Positions 7,710 through 16,038 of a stretch of DNA of 51,960 nt are shown in pieces (positions within the stretch are counted from its first letter, which is position 1; each line of letters begins with the position of its first letter). The notes under the pieces are model-generated. The model was not told the origin of the DNA. It searched no databases and saw only the letters and a list, made by a program, of their open reading frames with translations. The stretch comes from Acidovorax delafieldii (GTDB lineage: Bacteria > Pseudomonadota > Gammaproteobacteria > Burkholderiales > Burkholderiaceae_C): assembly GCA_002377855.1 (NCBI GenBank), contig DFQQ01000027.1, forward strand, positions 133,947 through 185,906, in the 5' to 3' direction. The position numbers and the translations under genes were made by a program.

Positions 7710-8654
7710 TCAGCGCTTGCGCTCACGCCGCGAAAGCGGGGCAACCACCATTACCGGCGCATTGGCGATCCCCGCGCGGACGTGCCCGGACGGGACGTGC
7801 AGCGCCGCGGATGTGACATGGCCTGTCTGGTCATCAAAGAAAAAATCGGGTTCGAACTCGCGCAGGAACGGGCCTTTTTCCAGCCCGCCCAGAAACATGG
7901 CTTCGTCCACTGCCAGGTTCCACTTCATCAAGGTGTTGATGGCGCGCTCGTGGGCAGGGGCGCTGCGGGCCGTGACCAGCGCGATGCGCAAGCGCATGCC
8001 GGAGGCGCCCGCCTGCTGCTGCAACTGGTGCAGCGCCGCCAGCAGGGGTTTGAACGGCCCGCCCGACAGAGGCAGTGCCGCCTTGCTGATCTCATGCGTC
8101 TGGAAGGCTTCCAGCCCTTCGGCTTGGTACACCCGCTCGGCTTCGTCGGAAAACAGCACGGCGTCTCCGTCAAAGGCAATGCGCAACTCGTGCGGGTAGT
8201 CCACACCCGCAGCCACCGATTCGGTGAGCACGCGGGCGGCCGGAAAACCCAGCGCCAGGGCCTCGCTCACGTCCTGCTCATTAGCCGACAGGAACAGGTG
8301 CGCCCCCAGGGGCCGCAGGTAGCGGAAGGGGTCGCGCCCCTGGGTGAAAACGCCACGCTCAAGCGGCAGCCCTGCTTCCTTGGCCGAGCGGAAAATCCGC
8401 AGGGCACTGACCGGGTCATTGCGCGAGAGGATGACTACCTCCACGCGCCGGGCCTGATCGGTGTTGAAGGCCAGGAGTTTTTTGACGAGTTGGAAGGCCA
8501 CCCCGGGCTTGGCTGGCACCTGCAGCCGGGCCTGTTGCAGCTCCATGTACGGGCGCGGGTCCAGCGGGTCAAAAATCCGGTTCTCCTCCTCAAAATCGAA
8601 CAGGGCGCGCGACGAGATTGCCACCACCAATTTGTCGTCCAGCGTTACAGCCAT
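7710..8654 (-). CDS. Cytosolic 5'-nucleotidase (NT5C1-like family)
   Basis: A 314-residue protein that I assign to the 5'-nucleotidase family related to eukaryotic cytosolic 5'-nucleotidase I. Typical stretches are LVVAISSRALFDFEEENRIF, VVILSRNDPVSALRIFRS, LRIAFDGDAVLFSDEAERVY and FEPDFFFDDQTGHV. The AFDGDAVLFSDE segment fits the nucleophile/acid region of HAD-like phosphohydrolases, and FFDDQ the later metal-binding acidic pair. It should dephosphorylate nucleoside monophosphates in the cytoplasm; the preferred base cannot be read from sequence. The start at 8654 (MAVTLDDKLVV) is 23 bases after the gspF stop, so the two genes are probably co-transcribed although functionally unrelated. Confidence 0.82.
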   Translation of the reverse strand: MAVTLDDKLVVAISSRALFDFEEENRIFDPLDPRPYMELQQARLQVPAKPGVAFQLVKKLLAFNTDQARRVEVVILSRNDPVSALRIFRSAKEAGLPLERGVFTQGRDPFRYLRPLGAHLFLSANEQDVSEALALGFPAARVLTESVAAGVDYPHELRIAFDGDAVLFSDEAERVYQAEGLEAFQTHEISKAALPLSGGPFKPLLAALHQLQQQAGASGMRLRIALVTARSAPAHERAINTLMKWNLAVDEAMFLGGLEKGPFLREFEPDFFFDDQTGHVTSAALHVPSGHVRAGIANAPVMVVAPLSRRERKR

Positions 8655-8677
8655 GGTGTGATTCTCTGCCGGTGGCG

Positions 8678-9910
8678 TTATTTGACGAAGCGGTTGAGCT
8701 CAATGATGGGCTGCATCACGGCCAGCACGATGGTCATCACGATCAGGCCCATTCCCACGATCAGCAGGGGCTCGAGAATCGTGGCCAGTTGCAGTGAGCG
8801 GCGCTGCACTTCGGTCGATATTTGCGTGGCCGCGCGCTGCAGCATCAGGGGCAATTGCCCGGTTTGCTCGCCCAGGCGGGCAAACATGGACACCAACCCC
8901 GGAAAGCGCTTTTTCTGAGCGAGCGCCGAGGCCAGCGGCGCGCCCTCGCGCACAAGGACCAGTGCATCCAGTGCATCGGCGCGCATGGCGCGGTTGTTGA
9001 GGGTTTCTGCGGCTGCCTGCAGGGCCTTCAAGATAGGCACGCCCGCACCCGCCAGCATGGCCAGCGTGCCCGCAAAGCGCGCCGCGTTGTAGCCGCGGGC
9101 CAGTTTGCCAACCAGAGGGAGGTTGAGCCAGGCGGCGTCAAATTTTTCGCGAAAAGACTCAAAAGTCAAGGCCCAGCGTGCGCCAGCAGCTATTAAAACA
9201 AGAGCAATCAGCATCACCCAGCCATAATTGCGGACGATGGAGCTGATGGTCAGCATCATCACCGTGAGGAACGGCAGCGCCCGTTTGGTGCCTGCGAAGA
9301 CGCTGGCCACCTGAGGCACCACGTAGCCCACCAGGAACAACACGATGACGATGGCCACCACCGTCACGATGGCCGGGTAAAGCGCTGCGCCGATGAGCTT
9401 GGCCTTGAGGGCCTGCCGGTCTTCCAGGTCGTCCGCCAGCTTTTCCAGCACCATGCCCAGATCGCCGCTGTGTTCGCCCGCTCCAATCACGGCACAGTAA
9501 ATGTCTGAAAACTCCCGGGGGTGCTGGCCCAGTGCGCGAGCAAAAGTGGAGCCGGCATTCACTTCAGCCCGCAATGCAGCCACCAGATGGCTTTGGCGGT
9601 CATCATCGGCCTCTTCGCTCAAGGCAGTAAGGGCGCGCTCCAGCGGCAGGCCCGACGACACCAGCCCGGCCAGTTGCCGCGTCCACACTGCCAACGATGT
9701 CGCGCTGAACACCGGGCGGGTCAACAGGCGCTGGCCCAGGGGGGTGCCCCCACCCGCCGTGGTTTGCCCCGTCTGCACCAGCTCCACCGTCATGGGCACC
9801 AAGGCTTGGGCACGCAGCATGCTGCGTGCCGCCTTGGCGGTGTCGGCCTCCAGCAGGCCTTTGCGGGTCTGGCCCTGGGCGTCCAGGGCTTCAAAAGAAA
9901 AAGCGGGCAT
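8678..9910 (-). CDS. gspF: Type II secretion system F family inner-membrane protein
   Basis: A 410-residue GspF/PilC-type platform protein starting MPAFSFEALDAQGQTRKGLL. It has the two duplicated T2SF domains: the first around residues 70-190 (WTRQLAGLVSSGLPLERALT, IGAGEHSGDLGMVLEKLADD) and the second around 275-395 (FAGTLAMLAGAGVPILKALQ, FARLGEQTGQLPLMLQRAA). Membrane segments are VVAIVIVLFLVGYVV, VMLIALVLIAAG and a C-terminal LLIVGMGLIVMTIVLAVM. These proteins anchor the assembly ATPase of a type II secretion system or type IV pilus. No other secretion gene is in the window, which is unusual. The start at 9910 gives the standard family length; the open frame upstream to 10078 overlaps the promoter region of the divergent SDR gene. 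Confidence 0.88.
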   Translation of the reverse strand: MPAFSFEALDAQGQTRKGLLEADTAKAARSMLRAQALVPMTVELVQTGQTTAGGGTPLGQRLLTRPVFSATSLAVWTRQLAGLVSSGLPLERALTALSEEADDDRQSHLVAALRAEVNAGSTFARALGQHPREFSDIYCAVIGAGEHSGDLGMVLEKLADDLEDRQALKAKLIGAALYPAIVTVVAIVIVLFLVGYVVPQVASVFAGTKRALPFLTVMMLTISSIVRNYGWVMLIALVLIAAGARWALTFESFREKFDAAWLNLPLVGKLARGYNAARFAGTLAMLAGAGVPILKALQAAAETLNNRAMRADALDALVLVREGAPLASALAQKKRFPGLVSMFARLGEQTGQLPLMLQRAATQISTEVQRRSLQLATILEPLLIVGMGLIVMTIVLAVMQPIIELNRFVK

Positions 9911-10103
9911 GAATCTGTGGCAAGCGATGTCGAGTGGTAGAGGGGGCGCAGGCGGGCATTGCGACGCCTGCGATGGTAGCCGCTTGGTGTGAACACTGGT
10001 GCGGGCCGGCGCTTTCGCAGAACGGGGTTGTGCCCGCACAATGCAACCGGGCCTGCCGCGCACCGTGGCGGGTGGCATTCATTTCACACACCAGGAGTGA
10101 GTC

Positions 10104-10853
10104 ATGCTCAAACGCAAAGTGGGACTTGTTACCGGCGCTTCGTCGGGCATTGGCCGCGCCATCGCACTGCAGTGGGCCCGCGAGGGCGCCCAGGTGGTGG
10201 TGTCGGATGTGAACACCGCCGCCGGGGAAGAAGTGGTGGCGTTGGCGCGTGCGCAGGGGGGCGATGCGCTTTTTGTTGCCGCCGATGTGGGCAGCGCCAC
10301 TGACTGCGAAGCGCTGGTCCAACGCACGGTGGAGCACTTTGGCCGCCTGGACCTTGCCTGCAACAACGCGGGCATTGGCGGGCCGCAGGCCCTCACGGCA
10401 GACTACCCGCTCGATGGCTGGGCGCAAGTCATCAACATCAACCTCTCGGGCGTGTTCTACGGCATGAAGTACCAGATTGCCGCGATGCTGCAAGGCGGCG
10501 GCGGCTCCATCGTGAACGTGGCGTCCATTTTGGGGGCGGTGGGTTTCGCCTCGGCGCCCGCCTATGCGGCCGCCAAGCACGGGGTGGTCGGGCTCACGCA
10601 GACGGCTGCGCTGGAATACAGCGCCCAGGGCGTGCGCATCAATGCCGTAGGGCCGGCGTTCATCCACACCCCCATGATCAGCGGGCTGGAGGCCAACGCC
10701 GCGGTCAACAGCATGCTGGTGGGCTCACACCCCATCGGCAGGCTGGGCCAGCCAGAGGAAGTGGCCGAACTGGTGACCTGGCTGGCCTCTGACAGGGCTT
10801 CCTTCGTGACCGGTGCCTACTACCCGGTGGATGGCGGCTACCTCGCGCGCTGA
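10104..10853 (+). CDS. SDR family NAD(P)-dependent oxidoreductase
   Basis: A 249-residue classical short-chain dehydrogenase. It has the cofactor motif TGASSGIG at about residues 12-19, NNAGIGG, the catalytic YAAAK (Tyr and Lys) with serine in VNVASILG, and the C-terminal TGAYYPVDGGYLAR typical of glucose-1-dehydrogenase or 3-oxoacyl-reductase-like members. It should reduce or oxidise a hydroxyl/keto group using NAD(P)H; the substrate is not inferable. AGGAG about eight bases upstream of the ATG supports the start. It is divergent from gspF and convergent with the luciferase-like gene, so it is probably monocistronic. Confidence 0.87.
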   Translation: MLKRKVGLVTGASSGIGRAIALQWAREGAQVVVSDVNTAAGEEVVALARAQGGDALFVAADVGSATDCEALVQRTVEHFGRLDLACNNAGIGGPQALTADYPLDGWAQVININLSGVFYGMKYQIAAMLQGGGGSIVNVASILGAVGFASAPAYAAAKHGVVGLTQTAALEYSAQGVRINAVGPAFIHTPMISGLEANAAVNSMLVGSHPIGRLGQPEEVAELVTWLASDRASFVTGAYYPVDGGYLAR

Positions 10854-10930
10854 GCATCCTTGCGTTGACGCGCAGGCATTCGCAGTGCTGCATTCCTTCC
10901 GAGCCGTGCTTTCAGCACCCCAGAGGGCGT

Positions 10931-11968
10931 TCAATGCGTGGCGGTCTCGCTGCGTCCCATGGCGCTGTGGGCCTGGGCTGCAATGTCCAGCGACCGCAGG
11001 CGCAGCGCGGGGTCGTACACGTCGCAGACCACAATCAGCTCGTCGGCCCCCGTGTCGTGGGCCAGCTTGGTGAGGCCGTCCCGCACGGTGTCGGGCCCTC
11101 CGATCACAGCGGCGGCCAGAAAATCGGCAATGGCGGCACGCTCCTGCGGCTGCAAGCGCGCCGCAAAGTGCTCGACCGGCGGCTGCAGGCTCAGGCGGTT
11201 GCCGGTGAGAATGCCCAGCACCCGCTGGTAGGTGCTGCTGGCCAAGTACTCGGCCTCTTCATCCGTGGGCGCGGCAATCAACGGCACGCCAATGGCCACA
11301 TAAGGCTTGGGCCACGCGGCCGAAGGTCGGTAGAGATTGCGGTACAGATCAATCGCCTGGTGCAGCAGGCGCGGCGCAAAATGCGAGGCAAAGGCGTAAG
11401 GCAACCCCTCTTGCGCTGCCAGCTGGGCTGAAAACAGGCTGGAGCCCAGCAGCCAGATGGGCACATTGGTGCCAGCACCGGGCGTGGCCACCAGGCGCTG
11501 ACCCGGCTGGGCGGGCGCCAACAGGCGCTGCAGTTCGGCCACATCCTGCGGAAAGTCGTCTGCCGTCTCCATGCGGCTGCGGCGCAAGGCCCGCATGGTG
11601 GCCGGGTCCGTGCCTGGCGCGCGGCCCAGGCCCAGGTCGATGCGGCCGGGGTACAACTCTGCCAGCGTGCCAAAGGCTTCGGCCACGACCAGCGGGGCGT
11701 GGTTGGGCAGCATGACGCCGCCAGAGCCCACACGGATGCGCGAGGTGCCACCCGCGATGTGGCCCACCAGCACCGCCGTGGCCGAGCTGGCAATGCCCGG
11801 CATGTTGTGGTGTTCAGCCAGCCAGTAGCGTACAAAACCCAGCTTTTCGGCGTGCTGGGCGGTGCGCAGCGCAATCTGCAGCGCCTCGGACACGGTGCCG
11901 CCTTCGCGGACGGCAACCAGATCGAGCATGGACAGTGCGGGGCGGCGGGGGGCGGTGGCTGTATTCAT
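10931..11968 (-). CDS. LLM class flavin-dependent oxidoreductase (MsnO8/YhbW-like)
   Basis: A 345-residue bacterial-luciferase-like monooxygenase starting MNTATAPRRPALSMLDLVAV. Family features include YWLAEHHNMPGIASSATAVL (FMN-side loop), IRVGSGGVMLPNHAPLVVAE, GRIDLGLGRAPGTDPATMRA and the C-terminal DTGADELIVVCDVYDP. It probably uses FMNH2 and oxygen; the substrate is unknown. The gene stands alone, convergent with the SDR gene (77-base gap) and divergent from the CZB gene. The open frame continues upstream to 12082, but homology begins at the chosen ATG. Confidence 0.86.
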   Translation of the reverse strand: MNTATAPRRPALSMLDLVAVREGGTVSEALQIALRTAQHAEKLGFVRYWLAEHHNMPGIASSATAVLVGHIAGGTSRIRVGSGGVMLPNHAPLVVAEAFGTLAELYPGRIDLGLGRAPGTDPATMRALRRSRMETADDFPQDVAELQRLLAPAQPGQRLVATPGAGTNVPIWLLGSSLFSAQLAAQEGLPYAFASHFAPRLLHQAIDLYRNLYRPSAAWPKPYVAIGVPLIAAPTDEEAEYLASSTYQRVLGILTGNRLSLQPPVEHFAARLQPQERAAIADFLAAAVIGGPDTVRDGLTKLAHDTGADELIVVCDVYDPALRLRSLDIAAQAHSAMGRSETATH

Positions 11969-12170
11969 TGCACCATTGTCTGCCTGCACGGCACAGTCTG
12001 CTTGGCCGGCCGGGGTGCCGCTGCCGCCTGCGGGGTTGCTGTGGCGCCCAAAAGCACGGGGGTGCATTTTTTTGATAGCCAAAAGCCGGCTTGCGATACA
12101 AAATGTTTCACAGAGTGGCTTGGCCGTGGGCGCCCATAGCTTCTCCTCCCGTCATCAACCGAGGCAAGGC

Positions 12171-12653
12171 ATGGGTTTTTTCAGCCGTTTTTTCAAAATC
12201 CGCGAGCAGGACCCTGATAGCGCAGAAACCACCTGGGCCATGGAAGACAACGGAAGCGAGCTGGTGCTGGACCCGGAATACGCAGCGACGCTGATGACCG
12301 AGCTGGACCTGGATGCTGCCATTGCCAGCCATGAGGCGTGGCGCCAGCAGCTGGGCGACCTGGTGCAAGGCCGCTCGGGAGAAGTGCCGCAGGTCGAGCC
12401 CATCTGCAGCGCAGACCGGTGTGACCTGGGGCGCTGGCTGGGCGGCACCGGGCGGCTGCGGCTGGGGCACTATCCGGCGTTTGACATGCTTGTAGCGCGC
12501 CACCAGTACTTTCACCAGCAAGCTGCGGGCGTGATTGAACTGCTGCGTGCGGGAGAGCAGCCCAAGGCGCAGCACGTGTTCAACACGAGTTGTCGCCATG
12601 CATCCAACCAGGTGCTGCTGCTGCTCAAGGAGCTCAAGCGCGGGTTGGGCTGA
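12171..12653 (+). CDS. Free-standing CZB (chemoreceptor zinc-binding) domain protein
   Basis: A 160-residue cytoplasmic protein starting MGFFSRFFKIREQDPDSAET. Residues 45-150 form a CZB four-helix domain with the expected zinc ligands: His54, Cys84 in the motif CDLGRWL, and His111 and His115 in the motif HQYFH. CZB domains are usually the C-terminal part of chemoreceptors or diguanylate cyclases, where they sense zinc or oxidants such as hypochlorous acid through the zinc-thiolate centre. Here the domain has no receptor, HAMP or GGDEF part, and the first 40 residues are a short charged tail. It may report zinc or redox state to a partner, or act as a small zinc protein. It is probably monocistronic. 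A weak purine stretch (GAGGCAAGGC) precedes the ATG. Confidence 0.78.
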   Translation: MGFFSRFFKIREQDPDSAETTWAMEDNGSELVLDPEYAATLMTELDLDAAIASHEAWRQQLGDLVQGRSGEVPQVEPICSADRCDLGRWLGGTGRLRLGHYPAFDMLVARHQYFHQQAAGVIELLRAGEQPKAQHVFNTSCRHASNQVLLLLKELKRGLG

Positions 12654-12676
12654 TAGGCTGGGGGCGGCACCCCAGT

Positions 12677-13027
12677 TCAGGGTGTGGCCGGCGGGGGCAG
12701 GTCAGTTTGCCAACCCGCATCGGTGAGCAGGTCCATGGCGCGGCTGCCTCCTTGCGGGAAGTGGATCTCGGTGCCCAGAGGTACTTCCAGTGTGGGCAAC
12801 AGGTCCCTCAGCAGGGCGCGGGCGTTCTCCAATGGCGGGGTGGCGCTGATGTCGATGCGCATGAACGCCGCCAGCCGTGTGCCGTCGGCGCGCGGTGCCC
12901 CCAGCGAATCGCCCCAACCCAGCACCAGGCCTGCACCAGCAGCGCGCAGTGCCTGGTCCATCTGCTCTTCGCGCTGGTGCACAGGGTCGCGCACGGTGCG
13001 GCGGCCCAGCGGGATCTTCACGAACAT
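12677..13027 (-). CDS. Hypothetical protein
   Basis: A 116-residue protein starting MFVKIPLGRRTVRDPVHQRE. It is predicted mixed alpha/beta, with a glycine-rich stretch AAGAGLVLGWGDSLGAPRAD and the strand RLAAFMRIDIS; no signal peptide or membrane segment is seen. I know no family for it. The frame is open upstream to 13141; a GTG at 13069 is an alternative start, and neither start has a good ribosome site. It faces the CZB gene tail to tail, 23 bases apart, and follows ruvC on the same strand after about 160 bases. Confidence 0.55.
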   Translation of the reverse strand: MFVKIPLGRRTVRDPVHQREEQMDQALRAAGAGLVLGWGDSLGAPRADGTRLAAFMRIDISATPPLENARALLRDLLPTLEVPLGTEIHFPQGGSRAMDLLTDAGWQTDLPPPATP

Positions 13028-13186
13028 GAATTCGGGTCGCTCATCGGTTCGGGGCTGGAGTGTGTTCACGATGTGCGGTGCTGAATGGAAAGACGGTTTG
13101 GAGCGCTGGGCGCAAAGTGTGCGTGAAAAACAAACACCCAAGAGCCACGCGGTCGGCTTGCAAGGCGGTGTGGGCGCATAAGGCCC

Positions 13187-13735
13187 CTAATAACTGCGCC
13201 CGCCTTTGTACATCGCATGCTGGCGGCGGTTGAGCGTGGCGGCTTCGCCCAGGCGGCCCATGGCGGCGCCAGCGTGGGCATGGGTGATGGCCAGGCCCAA
13301 GCCGTCGGCCGCGTCAGTGCCAGGCAGGCCCGGCAGTTGCAGCAGGCGGCGCACCATCTCCTGCACCTGGCTCTTGGCCGCGCGGCCATGGCCCACCACG
13401 GCTTTTTTCATCTGCAGCGCGGTGTACTCGGCCACCGGCAGGTTGCTTGCCACCAGGGCGGTGATGCAGGCGCCCCGTGCTTGGCCCAGCAGCAGGGTGG
13501 ACTGGGGGTTGACGTTGACGAACACGATTTCCACCGAGGCCACATCGGGCTCGTAGCGCGCCGCCACCTCGCTGATGCCATCAAACAAAATCTTGAGGCG
13601 GCCGGGCAGGTCGCCCAGTGCCAGCGTCGTGGTGCGGATGGTGCCGCTGGCCACATAGCTGAGCTTATGGCCGTCCATGTCCACCACGCCAAAACCGGTG
13701 GTCTGCAGGCCGGGGTCAATCCCTAAAATGCGCAT
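13187..13735 (-). CDS. ruvC: Holliday junction endodeoxyribonuclease RuvC
   Basis: A 182-residue RuvC resolvase. The RNase H-like fold begins MRILGIDPGLQTTGFGVVD, and the four catalytic acidic residues are visible: Asp7, Glu69 in the motif VEIVFV, and Asp141 and Asp144 in TDAADGLGLAI. It cuts four-way junctions symmetrically with the RuvAB branch-migration motor. ruvA and ruvB are not in the window, so it stands apart from its partners here. The upstream neighbour on the same strand is the CdsA-like gene. The 55-base gap between them holds a strong 10-bp hairpin, which may reduce read-through. Confidence 0.96.
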   Translation of the reverse strand: MRILGIDPGLQTTGFGVVDMDGHKLSYVASGTIRTTTLALGDLPGRLKILFDGISEVAARYEPDVASVEIVFVNVNPQSTLLLGQARGACITALVASNLPVAEYTALQMKKAVVGHGRAAKSQVQEMVRRLLQLPGLPGTDAADGLGLAITHAHAGAAMGRLGEAATLNRRQHAMYKGGRSY

Positions 13736-13756
13736 TTGCTATTGAATTTATAGCTG

Positions 13757-13781
13757 CTGGCGCTTTTGTTTAAAGCGCCAG
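13757..13781. repeat. Short dispersed palindrome (10-bp stem) between cdsA-like and ruvC
   Basis: CTGGCGCTTT (13757-13766) and AAAGCGCCAG (13772-13781) are perfect reverse complements with a 5-base loop. The wider context, TATAGCTGCTGGCGCTT then GCCAGAGGCCG, resembles other short palindromes in this window (22281-22297, 33200-33232, and 18399-18422 inside aroE). Confidence 0.65.
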
Positions 13782-13790
13782 AGGCCGTTT

Positions 13791-14786
13791 TTATTGAAGT
13801 CCGAAGTACCACCGGGCCGAATGAAAGAACACGGGCGCTGCGAAACACAGCGCGTCCACCCGGTCGAGAAGCCCCCCCGCACCGGTGACCGACATGCCCT
13901 GCATGCCCCAGCTGGTCACGCCGCGGTCGCGCTTGAGGGCCTTCATCACCAAATGCCCCAGGCTGCCCGCAAAGCACGCCAGCAGCGCCATGCCCAGGGC
14001 CTGGCCCGGCTTGAAGGGCGTGATGAACGACAGCAGTCCGCCCGCCAGCCCGCCAGCGGCCACACCGGCCAGCCAGCTCGCCCACTGAAAGCTCTGGCTC
14101 ACCTGCGGGGCCACCGGCTTGTGCGGAAAGCGCCGCCCCAGCAGGTGCTGCACCAGCATGCAGGTCTGCACCACAAACACCAGGTAGAAGACCAGGAACG
14201 CGCCCTTCTCGCGGTAACCCGGAAAGTCCAGGAGCAGCAGCGCGGGCACATGGCTCATGCCGTACACGCAGACCATGATGCCCCACTGCAGCTTGGCGTT
14301 GCGCTCCAGAAAGCGCTCGGGGTCGTTGGCCAGCGCGCTCACCACCGGCAGGGCCAGGAACACGTACACCGGGATGAACACCGTGAACAGGTCAAACATC
14401 TTGCTGCCCACGATCCAGAACTGCAGCGGGAGCACCACGAAGAACGCCAGCACCAGGCTGCGGTGGTCGCCCCGCCGGGTCGGCGACAGCGTGATGAATT
14501 CGCGCAGCGCAAAAAAGCCGACAACGGCAAACAGCACGGTGGCCACCGTGTCGCCCAGCGCCCAGCCAATCCAGAACACCGTGGCCATCACCCACGAGGT
14601 CTTGAGCAGCCCCCAAAAGCGCTTGACCTCCTGCGCGTGAGCGTCGGCCAGCGGGTCGCCGCTGGCGTGCTCGCGCAGCGACCGGGCGAAGCCCCATGCC
14701 GTGGCCAGGGAAAGCACCCCGAACATGACGATGAACAAGGCCCCGATCTGCTGCGAAGGGGTGAGATTGCGCAAAAAACTGTTCAT
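13791..14786 (-). CDS. CdsA-like phosphatidate cytidylyltransferase (YnbB type)
   Basis: A 331-residue polytopic membrane protein with about eight hydrophobic segments, starting MNSFLRNLTPSQQIGALFIV. The C-terminal CDP-diglyceride synthase signature is recognisable as KALKRDRGVTSWGMQGMSVT, then GAGGLLDRVDAL. The enzyme makes CDP-diacylglycerol from phosphatidate and CTP. The usual HGG of the signature is replaced by AGG and the usual KD by SW. The SW variation fits the YnbB subgroup better than housekeeping CdsA; the lost histidine is odd. It follows the PlsC-type gene, which makes phosphatidate, on the same strand, so the two are plausible consecutive steps of a lipid pathway. ruvC follows. 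Confidence 0.84.
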   Translation of the reverse strand: MNSFLRNLTPSQQIGALFIVMFGVLSLATAWGFARSLREHASGDPLADAHAQEVKRFWGLLKTSWVMATVFWIGWALGDTVATVLFAVVGFFALREFITLSPTRRGDHRSLVLAFFVVLPLQFWIVGSKMFDLFTVFIPVYVFLALPVVSALANDPERFLERNAKLQWGIMVCVYGMSHVPALLLLDFPGYREKGAFLVFYLVFVVQTCMLVQHLLGRRFPHKPVAPQVSQSFQWASWLAGVAAGGLAGGLLSFITPFKPGQALGMALLACFAGSLGHLVMKALKRDRGVTSWGMQGMSVTGAGGLLDRVDALCFAAPVFFHSARWYFGLQ

Positions 14787-14948
14787 GTGGGGGTCCGATG
14801 CTCGGCAAATTCAGTGCGGTCACAGGCCAGGGGCGCTGCTCCTGTCAGGGGCGCCGAGCAAAGGCCGAAGCGGGCTACGCCGCCCCGCAGCGAAGGCGGC
14901 GTCTTCCCTTGGGCGGCAGGCACGAAGCGGCTGCGCAGGGGCTTCATT

Positions 14949-15710
14949 TCATACCTCGCGCAGGTCCATCACCGCGCGGCGGGCGCGGTCCAGAAAAGGG
15001 CGGCGCTCCTCGCCCGGCGCGAGCGCGACCGGCGCACCAAAAGTCACAGAGCACAGGATGGGCACGGGCACCACTTCGCCCTTGGGCATGACCCGCTGGA
15101 CATTGTTGATCCACGCGGGCACGAGCACCACGTGAGGAAACATCTGCGCCAGCTTGAACAGGCCGGATTTGAAGGGCTGCGGCTCATCACCGTGGCCGCG
15201 CGTGCCTTCCGGGAAGATCACGATCGAGTCGCCACTCTCCAGTGCGCGCACCAGCGGAGTGAGCGGGTCGGTTGCGGGCAGTGCAGCGCGCAGCGCTTCG
15301 GGGCTCTGGGCAGCGTGCGCGGCCTGTGGCGCGGGGTCGGGGCCGCCGGCCGCGGCAGTCTCTACAGCAGCCTCAGGAGCGGGCGCGTTGCTGGCCGCCC
15401 CGGCCGTGGAAGGCGCAGCCCGTGCAGGACCGGCCTGCCGGTCCACATAGACGGCGTTGAACACGGCGGTGGTGATCCATTGCTTGAAGGGCGTCTTGGT
15501 CCAATAGTCCTTGGCGGCGATGGGGCGGGTGATGCTGCGCAACTCTTCGGGCAGCGCAGCCCAGATCAGCACCATGTCGGCGTGGCTCTGGTGGTTGGCA
15601 AAGTAGATGCGCTGCTCGGCCTTGGGCGGGCAGCCGTACCAGCGCGCCTGGGAACCCGTGAGAAAACGCACCACGCCGAGCAGAAAGTAACTCATTAACT
15701 TGGCAAGCAT
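14949..15710 (-). CDS. 1-acyl-glycerol-3-phosphate acyltransferase-like protein (PlsC family)
   Basis: A 253-residue membrane-associated acyltransferase. Motif I is NHQSHAD (the HX4D catalytic pair) and motif III is FPEGTRG. An N-terminal hydrophobic helix (LMSYFLLGVVRFLTG) precedes them. Between the motifs is a stretch of about 55 residues very rich in alanine and proline, around 95-150, which is not part of the fold and looks like a flexible insertion. The likely reaction is acylation of lysophosphatidate. The CdsA-like gene downstream supports a phospholipid role. The start at 15710 (MLAKLMSYFLL) was chosen by family length; the open frame extends further but without homology. About 160 bases without a gene separate it from the CdsA-like gene. 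Confidence 0.85.
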   Translation of the reverse strand: MLAKLMSYFLLGVVRFLTGSQARWYGCPPKAEQRIYFANHQSHADMVLIWAALPEELRSITRPIAAKDYWTKTPFKQWITTAVFNAVYVDRQAGPARAAPSTAGAASNAPAPEAAVETAAAGGPDPAPQAAHAAQSPEALRAALPATDPLTPLVRALESGDSIVIFPEGTRGHGDEPQPFKSGLFKLAQMFPHVVLVPAWINNVQRVMPKGEVVPVPILCSVTFGAPVALAPGEERRPFLDRARRAVMDLREV

Positions 15711-16038
15711 GGCGGGGATGATACGGGCAGGACCGGCGCACGGTGCGTGCCGCTGGCCGACCCTAGAATGCGGTCCCGGCCTTGACTCGCGTGGTGTGAG
15801 CGCCGCGCGTTCTGTACGGCGCCGGCAGTTGGGGCGCGCAGGGCAGACGGCGCAGGGCGCGTCAGCCCGCGAGTTTTCCATGCTCCCGTTGGCGCTCCGG
15901 GAGCGCTGGGCAGCAGCAGCGGTGCTTTTCATCAGGCTCTGGCGAAGCAGGCAGCGCCACAGTGCTCGGGCGTGCGAGCGACCCGGCAATTCTGCATGTG
16001 GTGGCTGCGCTCCGTTTTCTCTTCTTCAGGTTTTCGCC
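15711..16038. other. Intergenic region with no recognisable gene (divergent promoters expected)
   Basis: These 328 bases separate the divergent acyltransferase and cyanophycinase genes. Open frames cross the region, but none shows homology or a ribosome site. A short GC-rich inverted repeat lies near 15892-15910. I cannot place promoters with confidence. Confidence 0.4.

Noticed and set aside
13794..15698. 634-codon open frame on plus across the CdsA-like and PlsC-like genes
   Set aside because: It is antisense to two recognised proteins and their gap, is rich in Arg, His and Gln, and has no domain.
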